64,000 nucleotides of DNA from Colocasia esculenta (GCA_014218235.1 CM024760.1:6247993-6311992); one strand, 5' to 3'; shown: positions 13,028-23,322, counted from the first letter of the stretch. Notes: generated by a model not told the origin, from the sequence alone. Translations and numbers: made by a program.

Positions 13028-13830
13028 TGTGGACGTGTTTCTCAGTTTGGGGTGGAGTCAAACGGACCTCCACTAAGAGAAGAGAGGGAAGACGGTCGCC
13101 GGTGCGAACGAATGCCTGCAAAATCAGAAGAAAGATCAGGGGGGTCCGGTTGAAGAACTGAGGGAACCCTCCGATGCCTAAGTCAGATCAGACTGTAAAG
13201 AGGCTTGGAGAAGAAGGTTCGCTGGTCTGTGTGACTCGCGCGAGAGAGTGTGTGTGATTAGGATTGCGTACCTTTGCATGGGGATTACATGTGCCTTTTA
13301 TAGGTGAGGGAGACGAAGAGTCCGGACAGGATCTCTCCTCATGATGATTGAGGGGATGCGTCGGTTTAGGTTCCCAGGCGTGGGGTTTCCTGTAGAGACG
13401 CATGTGGGATCCTTTACGGTTGACGCCGCCCCATGGGACGCGTGTCGCGCCGCCTCATTAACTGCCTGGGAGGCGAAGAGTTGGTTTGGGGGCTCTTGGC
13501 TGGAGGATACCGAACAGGGCCTCTGTTCGGTGGCCAGCTAGGCTGCTCGGTGCTAGGGTACGTACACAGCTGCGCTTGGTTAGGCTTTTTCAAAGTTCTG
13601 CGCAGGCCTTGTTCGACAAGCTGTGGCCTTGGCCGAACAGGCCATGGTGCCTGGAGACTGTCCAGAGGACCTTAGGCGTCTTGGTGGCCAGAACGTGTTC
13701 GGAAGCCTTTGGCTAAACCCGATGACACATGGCACGCTGTCTGATGGCCACGCCAATCTACTGGGTCAAGATGGGCCGTAATGGGCCATGATGGGTCCTG
13801 CAGGCCTAGGGGGCTGAAAATAGCCACCAC
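13028..13830 (-). mobile_element. Solo LTR of a Tat-like Ty3/gypsy element
   Basis: On the minus strand the sequence starts near TGGTGGCTATTTTCAGCCCC, has a TATA box TATAAAAGG (plus 13294-13302), and carries the downstream phrase GACTTAGGCATCGGAGGGTT. The LTR of the intact Tat element in this window has the comparable phrase CTTGATCGTCGGAGCGTTT, so both look like the same type of U5 region. No primer-binding site or internal domain follows on the left, which fits a solo LTR left by recombination. The exact ends and the target duplication were not resolved. Confidence 0.55.
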
Positions 13831-14413
13831 ACTCACCTAGGAAAATCTTTTCAAAAAAAAAATATTTTTTAGTTATTTGATATTCTTGAAAAGTATAAAA
13901 TATGTAAAATCTCATCTTAAAAAGTCCAAATTTTGCCATCCGCATCAAAAGTCCGGAGGTCATTTTCTCGCGTCTTCTCCTTCTTCCGTTTTAATACAAT
14001 TACAGTGCCAACCTTTCTAGCACTATTTATTCAGGTTCTTCCCCCCCCCCCCCCCCCTAATTTAAGTCATCTTTGTCAAATCTAATTATTTTTCATTGTT
14101 TTGATTTTTATTTTTATTAAAATATCTGTAAAACACTATTCATTCAATTTATATTTTTATTTTATTTCTCCTAATTAAAATATCTTTGTCAAAGTTATTT
14201 TTTCCACTAGTTGTTTTAATTTTTTTAGAAAATAATAAAAATAAAAAAAAGTAAAATAAAATTTTTGATAAATAATACATTATGGGTATGTGACCCCCTC
14301 TCATTGGAGTGGACCATAATATCTCATGCGCTCCTATTTGCACCTTTTTTTATGACCAATGGGCTACAAGTGGGCCACCGGCCCAAGAGCAAGCAACAGT
14401 CCCTGCTATATCT
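13831..14413. other. AT-rich intergenic DNA with poly(C) run
   Basis: No gene is seen. A run of about 17 C lies near 14041-14057. The start of the repeat segment that contains the MITE at 14414 is near TGCACC at 14339. Confidence 0.55.
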
Positions 14414-16195
14414 AGGGCTATAAACGGATCTGAATAATATCTAGATCTGATTCGAATTCGTATCTGATTATCCGGATATTATTCGTTTAACAAATATCCG
14501 ACAGAGCAGATTTCAGATACGGATATTATCTGGATAATAAACGGAGCGGATACGGAAACAGGTGATCCGCTCCATTTAAGATACATTCCGAAATGAAGTT
14601 ATTTTTTACCATTAAATCTTAAATCTAATGATCCATATATAATTATAAATATATAATATATCTAATGTTAATATTTTGTTTAGAGAGTATTTTGTTATAT
14701 TTATACTTTTTTAAAATTTTTACAGATTTTTTTGATTTTCTTTTAAATTTTAGATCACTTAATATATTTTATTAAGCTTATATTTCTGAAGCCGATAATA
14801 TCCGTATCTGCTCCAAATCCAAAAATTATCCGATTAAATTATCCGCTCCGTATTCGAATTATATTCGAAGCGGATACGAACTATCTGATTAACTATTCAG
14901 ATCGGAATCGAAAAGTCCAAATCCGCTCCGTATCCGCTCCGTTTACAGCCCTCCTGCTATCTCACAATGTTAATGGCACATGAAGTAAATTCCCCATAAA
15001 AGAAGGGGCTATTTTGAGGAGGGGCCTTTGCCACCTCACCCCTCAAAGATGGCCTTAAATTGCCCCTTTTCCCGTGTGCTCCACCTCGGATCAGATCGGA
15101 TGAGAGCCGGAGGGAGACGGGAGCAGCAGAAAGAGAGAAGGTGTTTTCTTGCGGAGGAAGCATCTTCACCAGCGGCTGAAGCCGGAAGAGAGGAGGGGTT
15201 CCAGCTGTTTTTTTTTTCCGGGGGGGCTGTGGGTGTGGGTATGAGCAGTGGTTAAGAGAGTAGGGAGAGGTGAGAGCAGAAGCCAGTCAGAGTTTTTTGT
15301 ATTATTATTCTTCTTGTCTCCTCTTCTCTGAAGAAGAAGCTCTTCTTTCTATCCTTATTTCCCGAGAACGCACTCCATGATTGTGGAACTCGAAGCTTGA
15401 ATGGCTTGTGAGGGCCCTTGTGCCCATGTGAATGTGATTTATTAATACTTTATGTGCATGTTTTGGTTCCTTCATCCCGTCTATTGTGTAATTTCTTTTC
15501 TTTTATTTTCTGCTCGTTTGTATTGCAAAAATCGGGTGACTCCCTCCCCCCAACCTGATGTGCCCGGTCTTTTTGTGCTGCTGATTCATATGTTATTTTC
15601 TTTTTTTTATCACTGCCAAGCAGTGGACATCTCTTTCATATATCAGACTAAATGTCATCTTGTGTTCAGTCTGGTAGGTAAAGGGTTGTATAGCACATAC
15701 CTGGGTTCTATTTGTTTTGCTGGTGGTCTTCCCCTGTGCTGATTGGTACACCATGTTTAGATTCCAAGAGGCCCCAGAACAGCAGCCCATCATGTCCTTC
15801 CTACATGCCCCAGCGCTGAGCTCTCACTCTTTCATGTGGACGCGTTAGCTGCTCTTTTATTGAGCGTTTTATCTAGCTAAATCCCTGCAAGATGTTGATT
15901 GTGCAGCCCCTAAAGCTTTTTACAGAGTATCGGTTTCATACCCAATAGCCATTAATTTTGAAAGTTCTCACCGTTCCTGGTCAGATGTTGAGGGCTTTGA
16001 ACAGTGGCCTGCACAGTGCTTGTGCAGTGCCGCCGTTCATCCTTCTTCTCCAATTGTTGAGCCATCGGCCTCCTTCAGCCGGGAGACTTTGAACGGTGGC
16101 CCTGCACAGTGCCTGTACTAAAGTTAACACTATACTAAAGTTTAGGAGATTATTTACGTATCTCTTTAGCTATTAACACTATACTAAAGTTTATA
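14339..16195 (+). repeat. Unrecognised repeat segment related to 55.9-58.6 kb
   Basis: Excluding the nested MITE, the segment begins TGCACC then a T-rich tract, a GGCCCAAGAGCAAGCA phrase and a GAGGGGCC..GCCACCTCA-CCCTCAAA block (about 14995-15045). The same order of phrases appears at 55925-56100. Both then pass through a long T-rich non-coding stretch. Near 15965-16130 words such as CCGCCGTTCA and GAACGGTGG and potential hairpins like TGCAC-N-GTGCA occur, as in the 57-58.6 kb repeats. Two copies of TTAACACTATACTAAAGTTTA-like sequence lie near 16125 and 16173. It may be one dispersed transposon family, but no coding domain or proven terminus is visible. Confidence 0.4.
14414..14952. mobile_element. 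MITE with AGGGCTRTAAACGGA inverted ends, Mutator-like
   Basis: The left end AGGGCTATAAACGGATCTGA and the right end, read in reverse, AGGGCTGTAAACGGAGCGGA form terminal inverted repeats. Subterminal GATACGGA/ATCCGCTCC words recur many times. The flanks are CCTGCTATATCT (14402-14413) and CCTGCTATCT (14953-14962), a direct repeat of about 10 bases with a two-base slip, which matches the 9-11-base duplications typical of Mutator-like elements. No transposase is encoded, so it is non-autonomous. It is inserted in the repeat segment described next. Confidence 0.65.
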
Positions 16196-16233
16196 CTGGC
16201 ATTCTATTCACATAGCCGTCAGTGAATTCCACC

Positions 16234-16659
16234 TAATGTAGGATAGGAAGGGGAGATAGGCTTCACACTCGGGGGAAAGAGGAAAGAGAGGGAGGAAGAG
16301 GAGAAGTCGGAATCCACCAGAGAGGGGAGCAACATCGGCTTTCTCAAATTTTTCTGCATTTCATCATCTTCATTATTTCCAAGGAAGTTTACAAAAGTAT
16401 TTATATGAAACAAATCCTAGAAACTCTATTTGACCTAATAATGACTGAAATACAAATAATCCTGAGACCTAAAATAGGTTAAAATCGTACCCAAAATACT
16501 AAAAAAAACACTAATAGACCTTTTTCGGGTTTTATTCTTACAATCAAAGACTCAAATAACTAAAATAAATATATCAATAATATGATAATTGATCGCCAAA
16601 TCATAAAGAGGTGTCGTTAACGTCGAATTGATGTTGTCGATAATCCCACTTCCGCATCA
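16234..16659 (-). mobile_element. 3' LTR of minus-strand LTR element (host of the Tat insertion)
   Basis: This 426-base block aligns along its length with 38953-39395. The right copy starts TGATG and ends CATCA; here the ends are TAATG (mutated) and CATCA. The base before it is the end of CCACC (16229-16233), and CCACT follows the other LTR, a target duplication with one mismatch. Just inside, the minus strand reads GTTGAAGGAGAA, a short purine tract fitting the plus-strand primer site next to a 3' LTR. The element is therefore read right to left. Confidence 0.75.
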
Positions 16660-17245
16660 TTCTCCTTCAACTTTAAAAACTAATCCTCGAATTTTAAAAT
16701 GTGCTGACATATATAATTAAGCATGTGGGCAACATGCATGGTGTTTCATGGGAGACTCTGAAAGATGAAATGTACGTAACTGACATCTCGAACTGATGCG
16801 CTTTGTACGAATCACAAAAGGCCAGCCAAAGCAAATGATTGAAAGGTTGCTTCCACTCTGCTGCATCTACGGGTTGATAAATTGCAAGCATCTGATCATC
16901 TGTAGCAAGCGCACCATCTGCAGCAAGTAAATGCATGGGAGGACCCTTAAGTATATCAAGCGATACACGAGTCAACTATGTCTGTATATAGGGTCATCCT
17001 CGAATAATATGCCATCAAATGAATCATATCCTGCTTCAACAATCAAACCTTGATCCCAAGCATTCATAAGTGATTTGGTAGCATGCGAATCTTCCATAGT
17101 AGCACAATGATGACAAACGTTTGGTATTCTTATATATAATTTCCTCACATACCTTGAACTCCTGAGGCTGCAAGGTACAAATATGTCCTGCGGGCTCTAT
17201 TTGCGCGTGGCGCTCTTGCAACCAATCTTGTCCCAAATACATACA
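16660..17245 (-). mobile_element. Internal region (3' part) of the minus-strand LTR element
   Basis: It lies between its own 3' LTR and the left target copy of the Tat insertion. Two minus-strand open stretches (about 17242-17036 and 16975-16694) are visible, one beginning with a YLGQDWL phrase that faintly resembles the conserved segment after a retropepsin, but this is not enough for assignment. The reading frame at 17242 continues without a stop into 37785-37830 when the Tat element is ignored, so an open frame existed here before that insertion. Confidence 0.5.
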
Positions 17246-17250
17246 GGAAC
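17246..17250 (+). other. Left target-site duplication GGAAC of the Tat element
   Basis: GGAAC lies directly before the LTR start TGATACGTGG. The identical GGAAC at 37780-37784 directly follows the LTR end GCAGTAACA. Five-base duplications are usual for Ty3/gypsy integrases. Confidence 0.85.
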
Positions 17251-17889
17251 TGATACGTGGTGATCCCCGAGCTCCCGCGCTCGGTTCCGAGTCCCCCCTT
17301 TGATCCGAAGGAAAATTTGAAGGAACTCAATTCCTCTTCAGGGCCGCTCTGTGCGATGAGCTCGGTCGAATATTCAAGTGCTCGGACCCGAGTCCGATAA
17401 GTGAACACTGCGACAGCTGCCTCCTGTTCATTCGGAGGGCTTTGGGGAAAGTTCGGATCACTAGAATACCTCACGGATCGCAAAGCGTCAAACAACTGCA
17501 AGTAACTAACCAGGGAAAGTGTCAGTCAAAGCCCCCTGAGAATCCGGCGTCGTGGAGAGCGCGAAGCGAAGACCGAGATTCTCGGGCACAAATCTGAATC
17601 TACGACAATCGTGGACCGATATCTGCGCGATACGTGCAGATCGTGGCCAGCCAAGTTGTCCTGGTAGGGACATTATATAAGAGGGAAGCCTCCGCGATAG
17701 AAAAGGTATGCATTCTTCTCCAATCCAAAACTCTCTTCCCAGTTGAACCCATCTCTAACTTGATCGTCGGAGCGTTTCCCCACCGAGGCGACTCGGTGGT
17801 CTCGCAGGTAGGAGTCGGCATCGCGCGAACGGCAATCTCGCCTCGGGAGTCTCTCGGCTAAGGCCGATCCCGTTACTCCAGCAGTAACA
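17251..17889 (+). mobile_element. 5' LTR of the Tat element
   Basis: 639 bases starting TGATACGTGG and ending GCAGTAACA. It is preceded by the target copy and followed two bases later by the primer-binding site. It contains a TATA box at 17674-17680 and a GC-rich U5 with the CGTCGGAGCGTTTCC phrase near 17764. The last 140 bases match the 3' LTR fragment at 37640-37779. Confidence 0.85.
17674..17680 (+). promoter_or_regulatory. TATA box in the 5' LTR
   Basis: TATATAA lies about 255 bases upstream of the gag start and inside the LTR, where U3 promoter elements of plant LTR retrotransposons normally sit. The RNA start is expected some 25-35 bases downstream; it cannot be fixed from sequence. 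Confidence 0.6.
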
Positions 17890-17891
17890 TT

Positions 17892-17909
17892 TGGCGCCGT
17901 CTGTGGGAA
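17892..17909 (+). promoter_or_regulatory. Primer-binding site of the Tat element
   Basis: TGGCGCCGTCTGTGGGAA starts two bases after the LTR. TGGCGCC is the usual opening in Tat and Athila elements, where the site pairs with the 3' end of a tRNA. The first nine bases fit the aspartate-tRNA type, and the rest differs, so the exact tRNA is left open. Confidence 0.7.
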
Positions 17910-17934
17910 TCTCGTAACACAAAAGTAAGCTCTA

Positions 17935-19590
17935 ATGGCTCCCAAAGGTAAGGCGACAACTCGCGCGTCTGAGGATGAAGTACCTCTTACCGTCATCGAG
18001 GAGGGAACCGCTGGGGGGGGATCCGGCGCGGGAGAACAAGGCTCAAACACTTCCTCTCGACTCGACCGCGTCGAAAGCCTTGTGGCTGGACTCCATGAGA
18101 TCCTAGCGCGCATGGAACAGAAGCAACAACAGATGACGGCCCAGGTGGAAGCAGCCAACCGGCCAGCGATCCCCGCCCCAGATGGTCGTGGCGGCAACGA
18201 CGTCATCGGAACGCAGCCGGCTCCTCCGGCAGTTTCAACCAGTCTTGCAGATGGCCGGGGGGCCGCTCATGCCTCCTCGGCCCAACTACTGTCGCCGCCT
18301 CCAATGGCGGCGCAGGGCGTCGTGGCCTCGGCATTGGAGCAGAGGGCCCCTCGGGCGACGGACGCGGATCACTACACGGCCGAATCAACTCCAGTCCCCT
18401 TCAGCGCCCCCCTACCGGAATCTCGATGGAAGAGCGACCTCCAGGAGATGAACCAGAAGATCGAGGCTCTGCAGCGAGGAACTCGGGCGCCTTCAGTGGC
18501 AACCCTGCTAACTACCTCGCCTTTCTCCGAAGAAATCACCTCGGCTCCGGTCCCCGTAAAGATGCAGCTCCCCAAGTTCAGACGATACAACGCAACCACT
18601 AACCCTGTTCACCATCTTGACAATTTTCAGGGGCAAACCGAAATGGTCAGCCTCACCGATGCCCTGCGGTGTCGAGCGTTCATGTCAACTCTGGACGACG
18701 CCGCGCTACAATGGTTCAAGGCTCTCCCGCCGAGATCCATCAGCTCCTTCCCCGAGTTCGCGCAGCGGTTCCTGGACCACTTCTACAGCACGGTTCAGCA
18801 CTCCCTCTGCACGGATGACCTGTGGCTCGTAACTCAGAAGGACGGAGAGCTCTTCCGGGACTACGCCAAAAAGTTCCAGCTTGAAGTAATGAAAGTTGTT
18901 GACCTCGACCTGCGGACGGCGATCAACATCCTCACCCGAGTGTGCTCCAACGCTCCCTTCGTGGCATCCATTGCCAAAAAGCCACCTGTGAGTCTCTCCG
19001 ACCTTCTATCTCGTATGCAGAAGTACTCGAGGTTGGAGTCTACTCTCGGCGCCGCCGGCAAGCTAAGTCGTCCTTCTGAATCAAGCAAAGCATCAGAAAG
19101 CAAAAGGGCAAAGAAGGAAGATAGCTCGGCTCGCGGAGATCGGAGGTCGGACTCGAACCGCCGATCCGGCGACCGCCACTCAGACGAGTACCGTCGATCG
19201 CGCGATTTTCCGCGCTTCGGCCGACTTCCCTCCGAGATACTGCCTGTGATCAAGAAGTTACCCAAGTTTCGACGGCCCGAGCCGTTAGCTAAACCACCTT
19301 CAGGGTGCGGCGCCGACCTCTATTGCGACTACCACAAAGGCTTCGGTCACACTACCGACCAATGCCGCAGTCTGAAGCTGGAAATCGCCGAGATGTTGCG
19401 CCGGGGCCTCATCGGCAGGGACGTCGTGGATGGTCGGCGAAAAGAGCAAACGCCAGAGAGAGAGCGCGGTCCCCGTGGAGAGAAAGGAGCGGTCCTCGTC
19501 CTCGCCGGAGGCGCAGCAGGTGGAGGCGACAGCTCCAGGAAGCGTAAGGCTCGACTTCAGGAAACTCGGGCTCGAAGTCCAACCTGGTGA
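17935..19590 (+). CDS. gag: Gag polyprotein of the Tat element
   Basis: A 551-residue protein starting MAPKGKATT about 25 bases after the primer site. An acidic, coiled-coil-like segment near residues 40-65 (VESLVAGLHEILARMEQKQQ) and a proline/alanine-rich linker precede the retrotransposon gag (capsid) domain at about residues 210-345. A basic Arg/Ser/Asp-rich stretch follows. A zinc knuckle of the form C-X2-H-X4-H-X4-C lies at residues 464-477 (CDYHKGFGHTTDQC), the usual variant in this lineage. The protein forms the virus-like particle and binds element RNA. The frame is intact. The protease frame overlaps its end in the -1 register, so pol expression probably needs a frameshift or a separate mechanism. 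Confidence 0.85.
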   Translation: MAPKGKATTRASEDEVPLTVIEEGTAGGGSGAGEQGSNTSSRLDRVESLVAGLHEILARMEQKQQQMTAQVEAANRPAIPAPDGRGGNDVIGTQPAPPAVSTSLADGRGAAHASSAQLLSPPPMAAQGVVASALEQRAPRATDADHYTAESTPVPFSAPLPESRWKSDLQEMNQKIEALQRGTRAPSVATLLTTSPFSEEITSAPVPVKMQLPKFRRYNATTNPVHHLDNFQGQTEMVSLTDALRCRAFMSTLDDAALQWFKALPPRSISSFPEFAQRFLDHFYSTVQHSLCTDDLWLVTQKDGELFRDYAKKFQLEVMKVVDLDLRTAINILTRVCSNAPFVASIAKKPPVSLSDLLSRMQKYSRLESTLGAAGKLSRPSESSKASESKRAKKEDSSARGDRRSDSNRRSGDRHSDEYRRSRDFPRFGRLPSEILPVIKKLPKFRRPEPLAKPPSGCGADLYCDYHKGFGHTTDQCRSLKLEIAEMLRRGLIGRDVVDGRRKEQTPERERGPRGEKGAVLVLAGGAAGGGDSSRKRKARLQETRARSPTW

Positions 19591-20060
19591 TCACATTTTC
19601 TGAGGACGACTCTTTCGGCCTCAGTTTCCCTCACGACGATGCGCTCGTCGTCAGTGCCGACATCGACGGGTACAACGTCCACCGAATCCTCGTTGATGGC
19701 GGAGCGGCCCCAGACGTCCTCTTCTACGATTGTTTCTTGAAGATGACAAATTTGAGCACCGAGCTAAATCCAGTGGCGACCCCGCTCTTCGGCTTCAGCG
19801 GATCCCCGGTCAACGCTGAAGGCTCAATCAAGCTGAAAGTCACACTCGGGTCTAGCCCGCGCTCTGTAACCGTTGAGGTCGACTTCCTGGTTGTCAAAGT
19901 GAAGTCGGCCTACAACGCCATCTTTGGCCGGGGGCTTTTAGGGAAGTTGGGGGGGGTTCCATCTACCTATCATCAAAAACTGAAGTTCCCGACACCATGC
20001 GGGGTAGGGGAGCTCGGGAGACCAAACCGAAGCCCGCAGGTGCTATGTAAACTCCATTAA
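19587..20060 (+). CDS. Aspartic protease region of the Tat element (frame broken at 3' side)
   Basis: The frame is -1 relative to gag and has no obvious ATG at its start. The active-site phrase is VDGGAAPDVLFYD near residues 36-48 of this frame; DGG in place of the DSG/DTG triad is typical of Tat proteases. The FGRGLLGKLGG phrase near the end matches the conserved flap and tail of retropepsins. The frame then runs into a stop at 20058-20060, while the RT reading frame is already open at 20041 in another register. A one-base error or mutation therefore lies between about 19990 and 20040, where several G runs occur. Confidence 0.75.
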   Translation: MITFSEDDSFGLSFPHDDALVVSADIDGYNVHRILVDGGAAPDVLFYDCFLKMTNLSTELNPVATPLFGFSGSPVNAEGSIKLKVTLGSSPRSVTVEVDFLVVKVKSAYNAIFGRGLLGKLGGVPSTYHQKLKFPTPCGVGELGRPNRSPQVLCKLH

Positions 20061-23000
20061 AGCAAAAGAACCCTCTATTCTCGAGTACAGGCCTGAGTAT
20101 GACATTGATGATGAGAGGCATAAGCCTGCCGAGCAGACAAAGCACATCGAAATAGCAAGCGGGAGATCCCTGGAAATCGGCACCGAACTCCATGAGCTGG
20201 AGGCGGAGCTGGTTCGTTATCTCACCGAGAGCGGCGACGTCTTTGCATGGACGGAAAGCGATCTCCCAGGGATCGACCCCGGGGTAATACAACATCACCT
20301 AAAGGTAGATCCCAGAGCTCGACCCGTGCGTCAGAAGAAGCGTCCCCTCTCGGCAGATCGCCAAGGCGCCGTAGACGAGAACCTGGCGAAGTACCTTCGA
20401 GCGGGCACTGTCCGGGACGCGTTCTATCCCGAATGGGTAGCAAACGTAGTCCTTGTCAGGAAGGCCAATGGGAAGTGGCGCATGTGCGTGGACTTCACCG
20501 ACCTCAACAAAGCCTGCCCAAAGGACAGCTTCCCTCTTCCCCGCATAGATCAACTCGTTGACTCAACAGCGGGGCATGAGCTTCTCAGCTTCCTCAACGC
20601 CTACTCGGGGTATCACCAGATCCGGATGGCTCCAGAAGACGAGGAGAAGACTTCATTCACCATCGAGAAAGGTTTGTATTGCTTCACCAGAATGCCATTC
20701 GGATTGAAGAATGCAGGCGCCACATATCAAAGGCTCGTCAACATGATGTTCGAGAAGCAAATCGGGAGGACCATGGAGATTTACATCGACGACATGCTGG
20801 TAAAGAGCCGGAGGACCGAGGATCACATTCGGGATTTGTCTGAGGCATTTGACATCCTACGTCAATACGGGATGAAGCTCAACCCCGAGAAATGCGTCTT
20901 CGGCGTTCGTGCGGGGAAGTTCCTGGGCTACCTCGTCTCTAGCCGAGGCATCGACGTCAACCCTGATAAGGTGCAAGCCATCCTCGACATGACGGCCCCG
21001 AGGACCATCAAAGAGGTACAAAGGCTTAACGGCCGAATCACTGTCCTGAGCAGGTTCATGTCTAAGTCTGCCGAGAGATGCCGACCATTCTTCAACGTGT
21101 TAAGGAAAGGTCGATTCGAATGGAACAGCGAGTGCCAGAAGGCATTTGATGAGCTCAAGGCACATCTAGCTAATGTCCCTACTTTAAGTAAACCCCTTGC
21201 AGGAGAAGAGCTACTCCTCTATATCTCGGCCACCGACTACTCAATTAGCTCGGTGCTCGTGAGGGAAGAAGACCGAAGTCACCTCCCGGTCTACTACACC
21301 AGCAAAGCCTTGCGGGGGGCAGAACAACGCTATTCCAACATTGAAAAGGCCGGTTATGCACTAGTGATGGCAGCTCGGCGACTCCGACCATATTTCCAAG
21401 CACACAAGATCGTGGTCCTCACCGACGCCCCCATCAAGCAAGTATTTAGCCGACCCGAAGCCTCGGGGAGGATGGCCAAGTGGGCCGTGGAACTCGGGGA
21501 GTTCGATGTGTCTTTCAGGCCTCGGGTCGCCATCAAAGCTCAGGCCCTGGACGATTTTATATCCGAGGGTACCGCGAGACCGTCCGAGCCAGAAGAAACG
21601 GAGGAACAGTGGATGGCGTACGTCGACGGGGCATCCGGGTCTCATGGAAGCGGAGCTGGCGTCATCTTGAACTCACCAGAAGGTCTTACTCTGAGGTACG
21701 CAATTCGATTCGGCTTCTCTGCTTCTAACAACGTGGCCGAGTACGAAGCCGTTATCTCAGGGTTGAAGATGGCGAAGACGTTGGGGGCCAGGAAGATTCG
21801 AGTTCACAGTGACTCGCAGCTCGTTGTCAGCCAGGTCTCGGGGGAGTTCGAAGCCAGAGAAGAAAAGCTCACCCCTTACGTGGCCAAGGTTCGAGCTCTC
21901 ATGGCCGAGTTCGAGGTGGCTGAGCTGCTAAAGATCCCGCGAGCTGATAATTCCCAAGCAGACGCGTTATCTAAATACGCCGCCGCCTCAGAATGTCGGC
22001 AGCAGCCCCCCGTCCTCGTCGAAGAACTCAGCGAGCCTTCCACAGGGACGGAAGAAGTCATGTGCCTGGACGCCGAGCCAACTTGGATGACCCCTCTCGT
22101 CCAGTACATCAAGGACGGCCAACTCCCGGTTGACAGGGAAGAAGCACTGAAGGTAAAAAGACGAGCCCCGCGATTCTTTTTGCTTGGTGACGACCTTTAC
22201 AGGAAAGGGTTTAGCTTCCCCCACCTGCGCTGCGTGAGCCCGAGGCAAGCGGAAGGCATCGTCGCCGAGGTACACGAGGGCGCGTGCGGAAGCCATACGG
22301 GTCCTCGATCCCTGGTCAGAAGAATATCTCGACAAGGCTATTGGTGGCCCACCATGCTCGCCGACGCCGAAGAATATGTTCGAAAGTGTCAACAATGCCA
22401 ACTTTTTAGTAAGGTAGATCGGCAGCCTCCATGCAACCTTACCCCACTACAAGCACCTTGGCCCTTCGCACAGTGGGGAATGGACATCCTCGGTCCATTT
22501 CCACCAGCGTCGGGACAAAGGAAGTTCCTCATCGTCGGCGTCGATTACTTTACCAAATGGGTTGAGGCCGAGCCACTCGCAAAGATAACTGATGTTAACG
22601 CATGGGGATTAGTATGGAAGAATATTATCTGCAGGTTTGGACTGCCTCGAGTACTCGTCACGGACAACGGCAAACAGTTCGACAACGCCCGGTTTCGCCG
22701 CCAGTGTGCGGAGCTCGGAATCAATCACCGATTCACCTCGGTGGCTCATCCTCAAACCAACGGGCAGGCCGAGGTCACCAATCGGACGTTGCTTGAAGGG
22801 CTAAAGAGGCGCCTCACCGAACACAAGGGGCGGTGGGTAGACGAGCTACCCCACGTATTGTGGGCGTACCGAGCAACACCTCGAGAAGCCACTCAGGAGT
22901 CTCCTTTCGCCCTCGCCTTCGGCGTGGAGGCAGTCACCCCAGTCGAGCTGTTGGTGCCCTCCGAGAGAGTTCGAGGCTTCGATCAAAAAGCGAACAACCA

Positions 23001-23319
23001 ATCGTTGCGTGCCGAATTGGACCTCGTCAAGGAGCGACGCGACAAGGCGGCATCCAGGATTGAAGTTTATCAGCGCCGAATGAAGCGGAAGTTCGATGCA
23101 GGGGTCAGGCCAAGGCGCTTTGACGCGGGAAGCTTCGTTCTTCGGAAACTCGCCGTCGCAGACCCCAAATCGGCAGTAGGAAAGCTGTCAGCTACTTGGG
23201 AAGGCCCCTATCGGATAATTGAAAACCTAGGCCAGGGGGCCTATCGGCTCGAAGGGATGGACGGCTCAGTTGTCCCGAGGACGTGGAACGCCGAGCACCT
23301 CCGGATTTTTTACTGTTGA
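20041..23319 (+). CDS. pol: Pol of the Tat element: RT, RNase H, archaeal-type RNase H, integrase
   Basis: Open to the stop at 23317-23319; the frame is continuous from about 20041, and residue numbers below count from 20326. RT spans residues about 33-210, with LPRIDQLVD, MPFGLKNAGATYQ and the catalytic YIDD at 153-156. The first RNase H follows at about 290-410. A second RNase H starts near 429 with DG, AEYEA, SDSQLV and NSQADALSKY supplying the D-E-D-D residues. The integrase has an H-H-C-C zinc finger from residue 650 (CQQC at its end) and the catalytic D720, D780, E816, which gives the D-35-E spacing. It ends ..AEHLRIFYC without a chromodomain. All catalytic residues are present, so apart from the break before RT this copy looks intact. 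Confidence 0.9.
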   Translation, partial: CYVNSIKAKEPSILEYRPEYDIDDERHKPAEQTKHIEIASGRSLEIGTELHELEAELVRYLTESGDVFAWTESDLPGIDPGVIQHHLKVDPRARPVRQKKRPLSADRQGAVDENLAKYLRAGTVRDAFYPEWVANVVLVRKANGKWRMCVDFTDLNKACPKDSFPLPRIDQLVDSTAGHELLSFLNAYSGYHQIRMAPEDEEKTSFTIEKGLYCFTRMPFGLKNAGATYQRLVNMMFEKQIGRTMEIYIDDMLVKSRRTEDHIRDLSEAFDILRQYGMKLNPEKCVFGVRAGKFLGYLVSSRGIDVNPDKVQAILDMTAPRTIKEVQRLNGRITVLSRFMSKSAERCRPFFNVLRKGRFEWNSECQKAFDELKAHLANVPTLSKPLAGEELLLYISATDYSISSVLVREEDRSHLPVYYTSKALRGAEQRYSNIEKAGYALVMAARRLRPYFQAHKIVVLTDAPIKQVFSRPEASGRMAKWAVELGEFDVSFRPRVAIKAQALDDFISEGTARPSEPEETEEQWMAYVDGASGSHGSGAGVILNSPEGLTLRYAIRFGFSASNNVAEYEAVISGLKMAKTLGARKIRVHSDSQLVVSQVSGEFEAREEKLTPYVAKVRALMAEFEVAELLKIPRADNSQADALSKYAAASECRQQPPVLVEELSEPSTGTEEVMCLDAEPTWMTPLVQYIKDGQLPVDREEALKVKRRAPRFFLLGDDLYRKGFSFPHLRCVSPRQAEGIVAEVHEGACGSHTGPRSLVRRISRQGYWWPTMLADAEEYVRKCQQCQLFSKVDRQPPCNLTPLQAPWPFAQWGMDILGPFPPASGQRKFLIVGVDYFTKWVEAEPLAKITDVNAWGLVWKNIICRFGLPRVLVTDNGKQFDNARFRRQCAELGINHRFTSVAHPQTNGQAEVTNRTLLEGLKRRLTEHKGRWVDELPHVLWAYRATPREATQESPFALAFGVEAVTPVELLVPSERVRGFDQKANNQSLRAELDLVKERRDKAASRIEVYQRRMKRKFDAGVRPRRFDAGSFVLRKLAVADPKSAVGKLSATWEGPYRIIENLGQGAYRLEGMDGSVVPRTWNAEHLRIFYC

Positions 23320-23322
23320 GTT

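Noticed and set aside
14339..16195. Endogenous pararetrovirus remnant
   Set aside because: I considered it because of the leader-like structured non-coding stretch, but no movement, coat or RT domain is visible in any frame.
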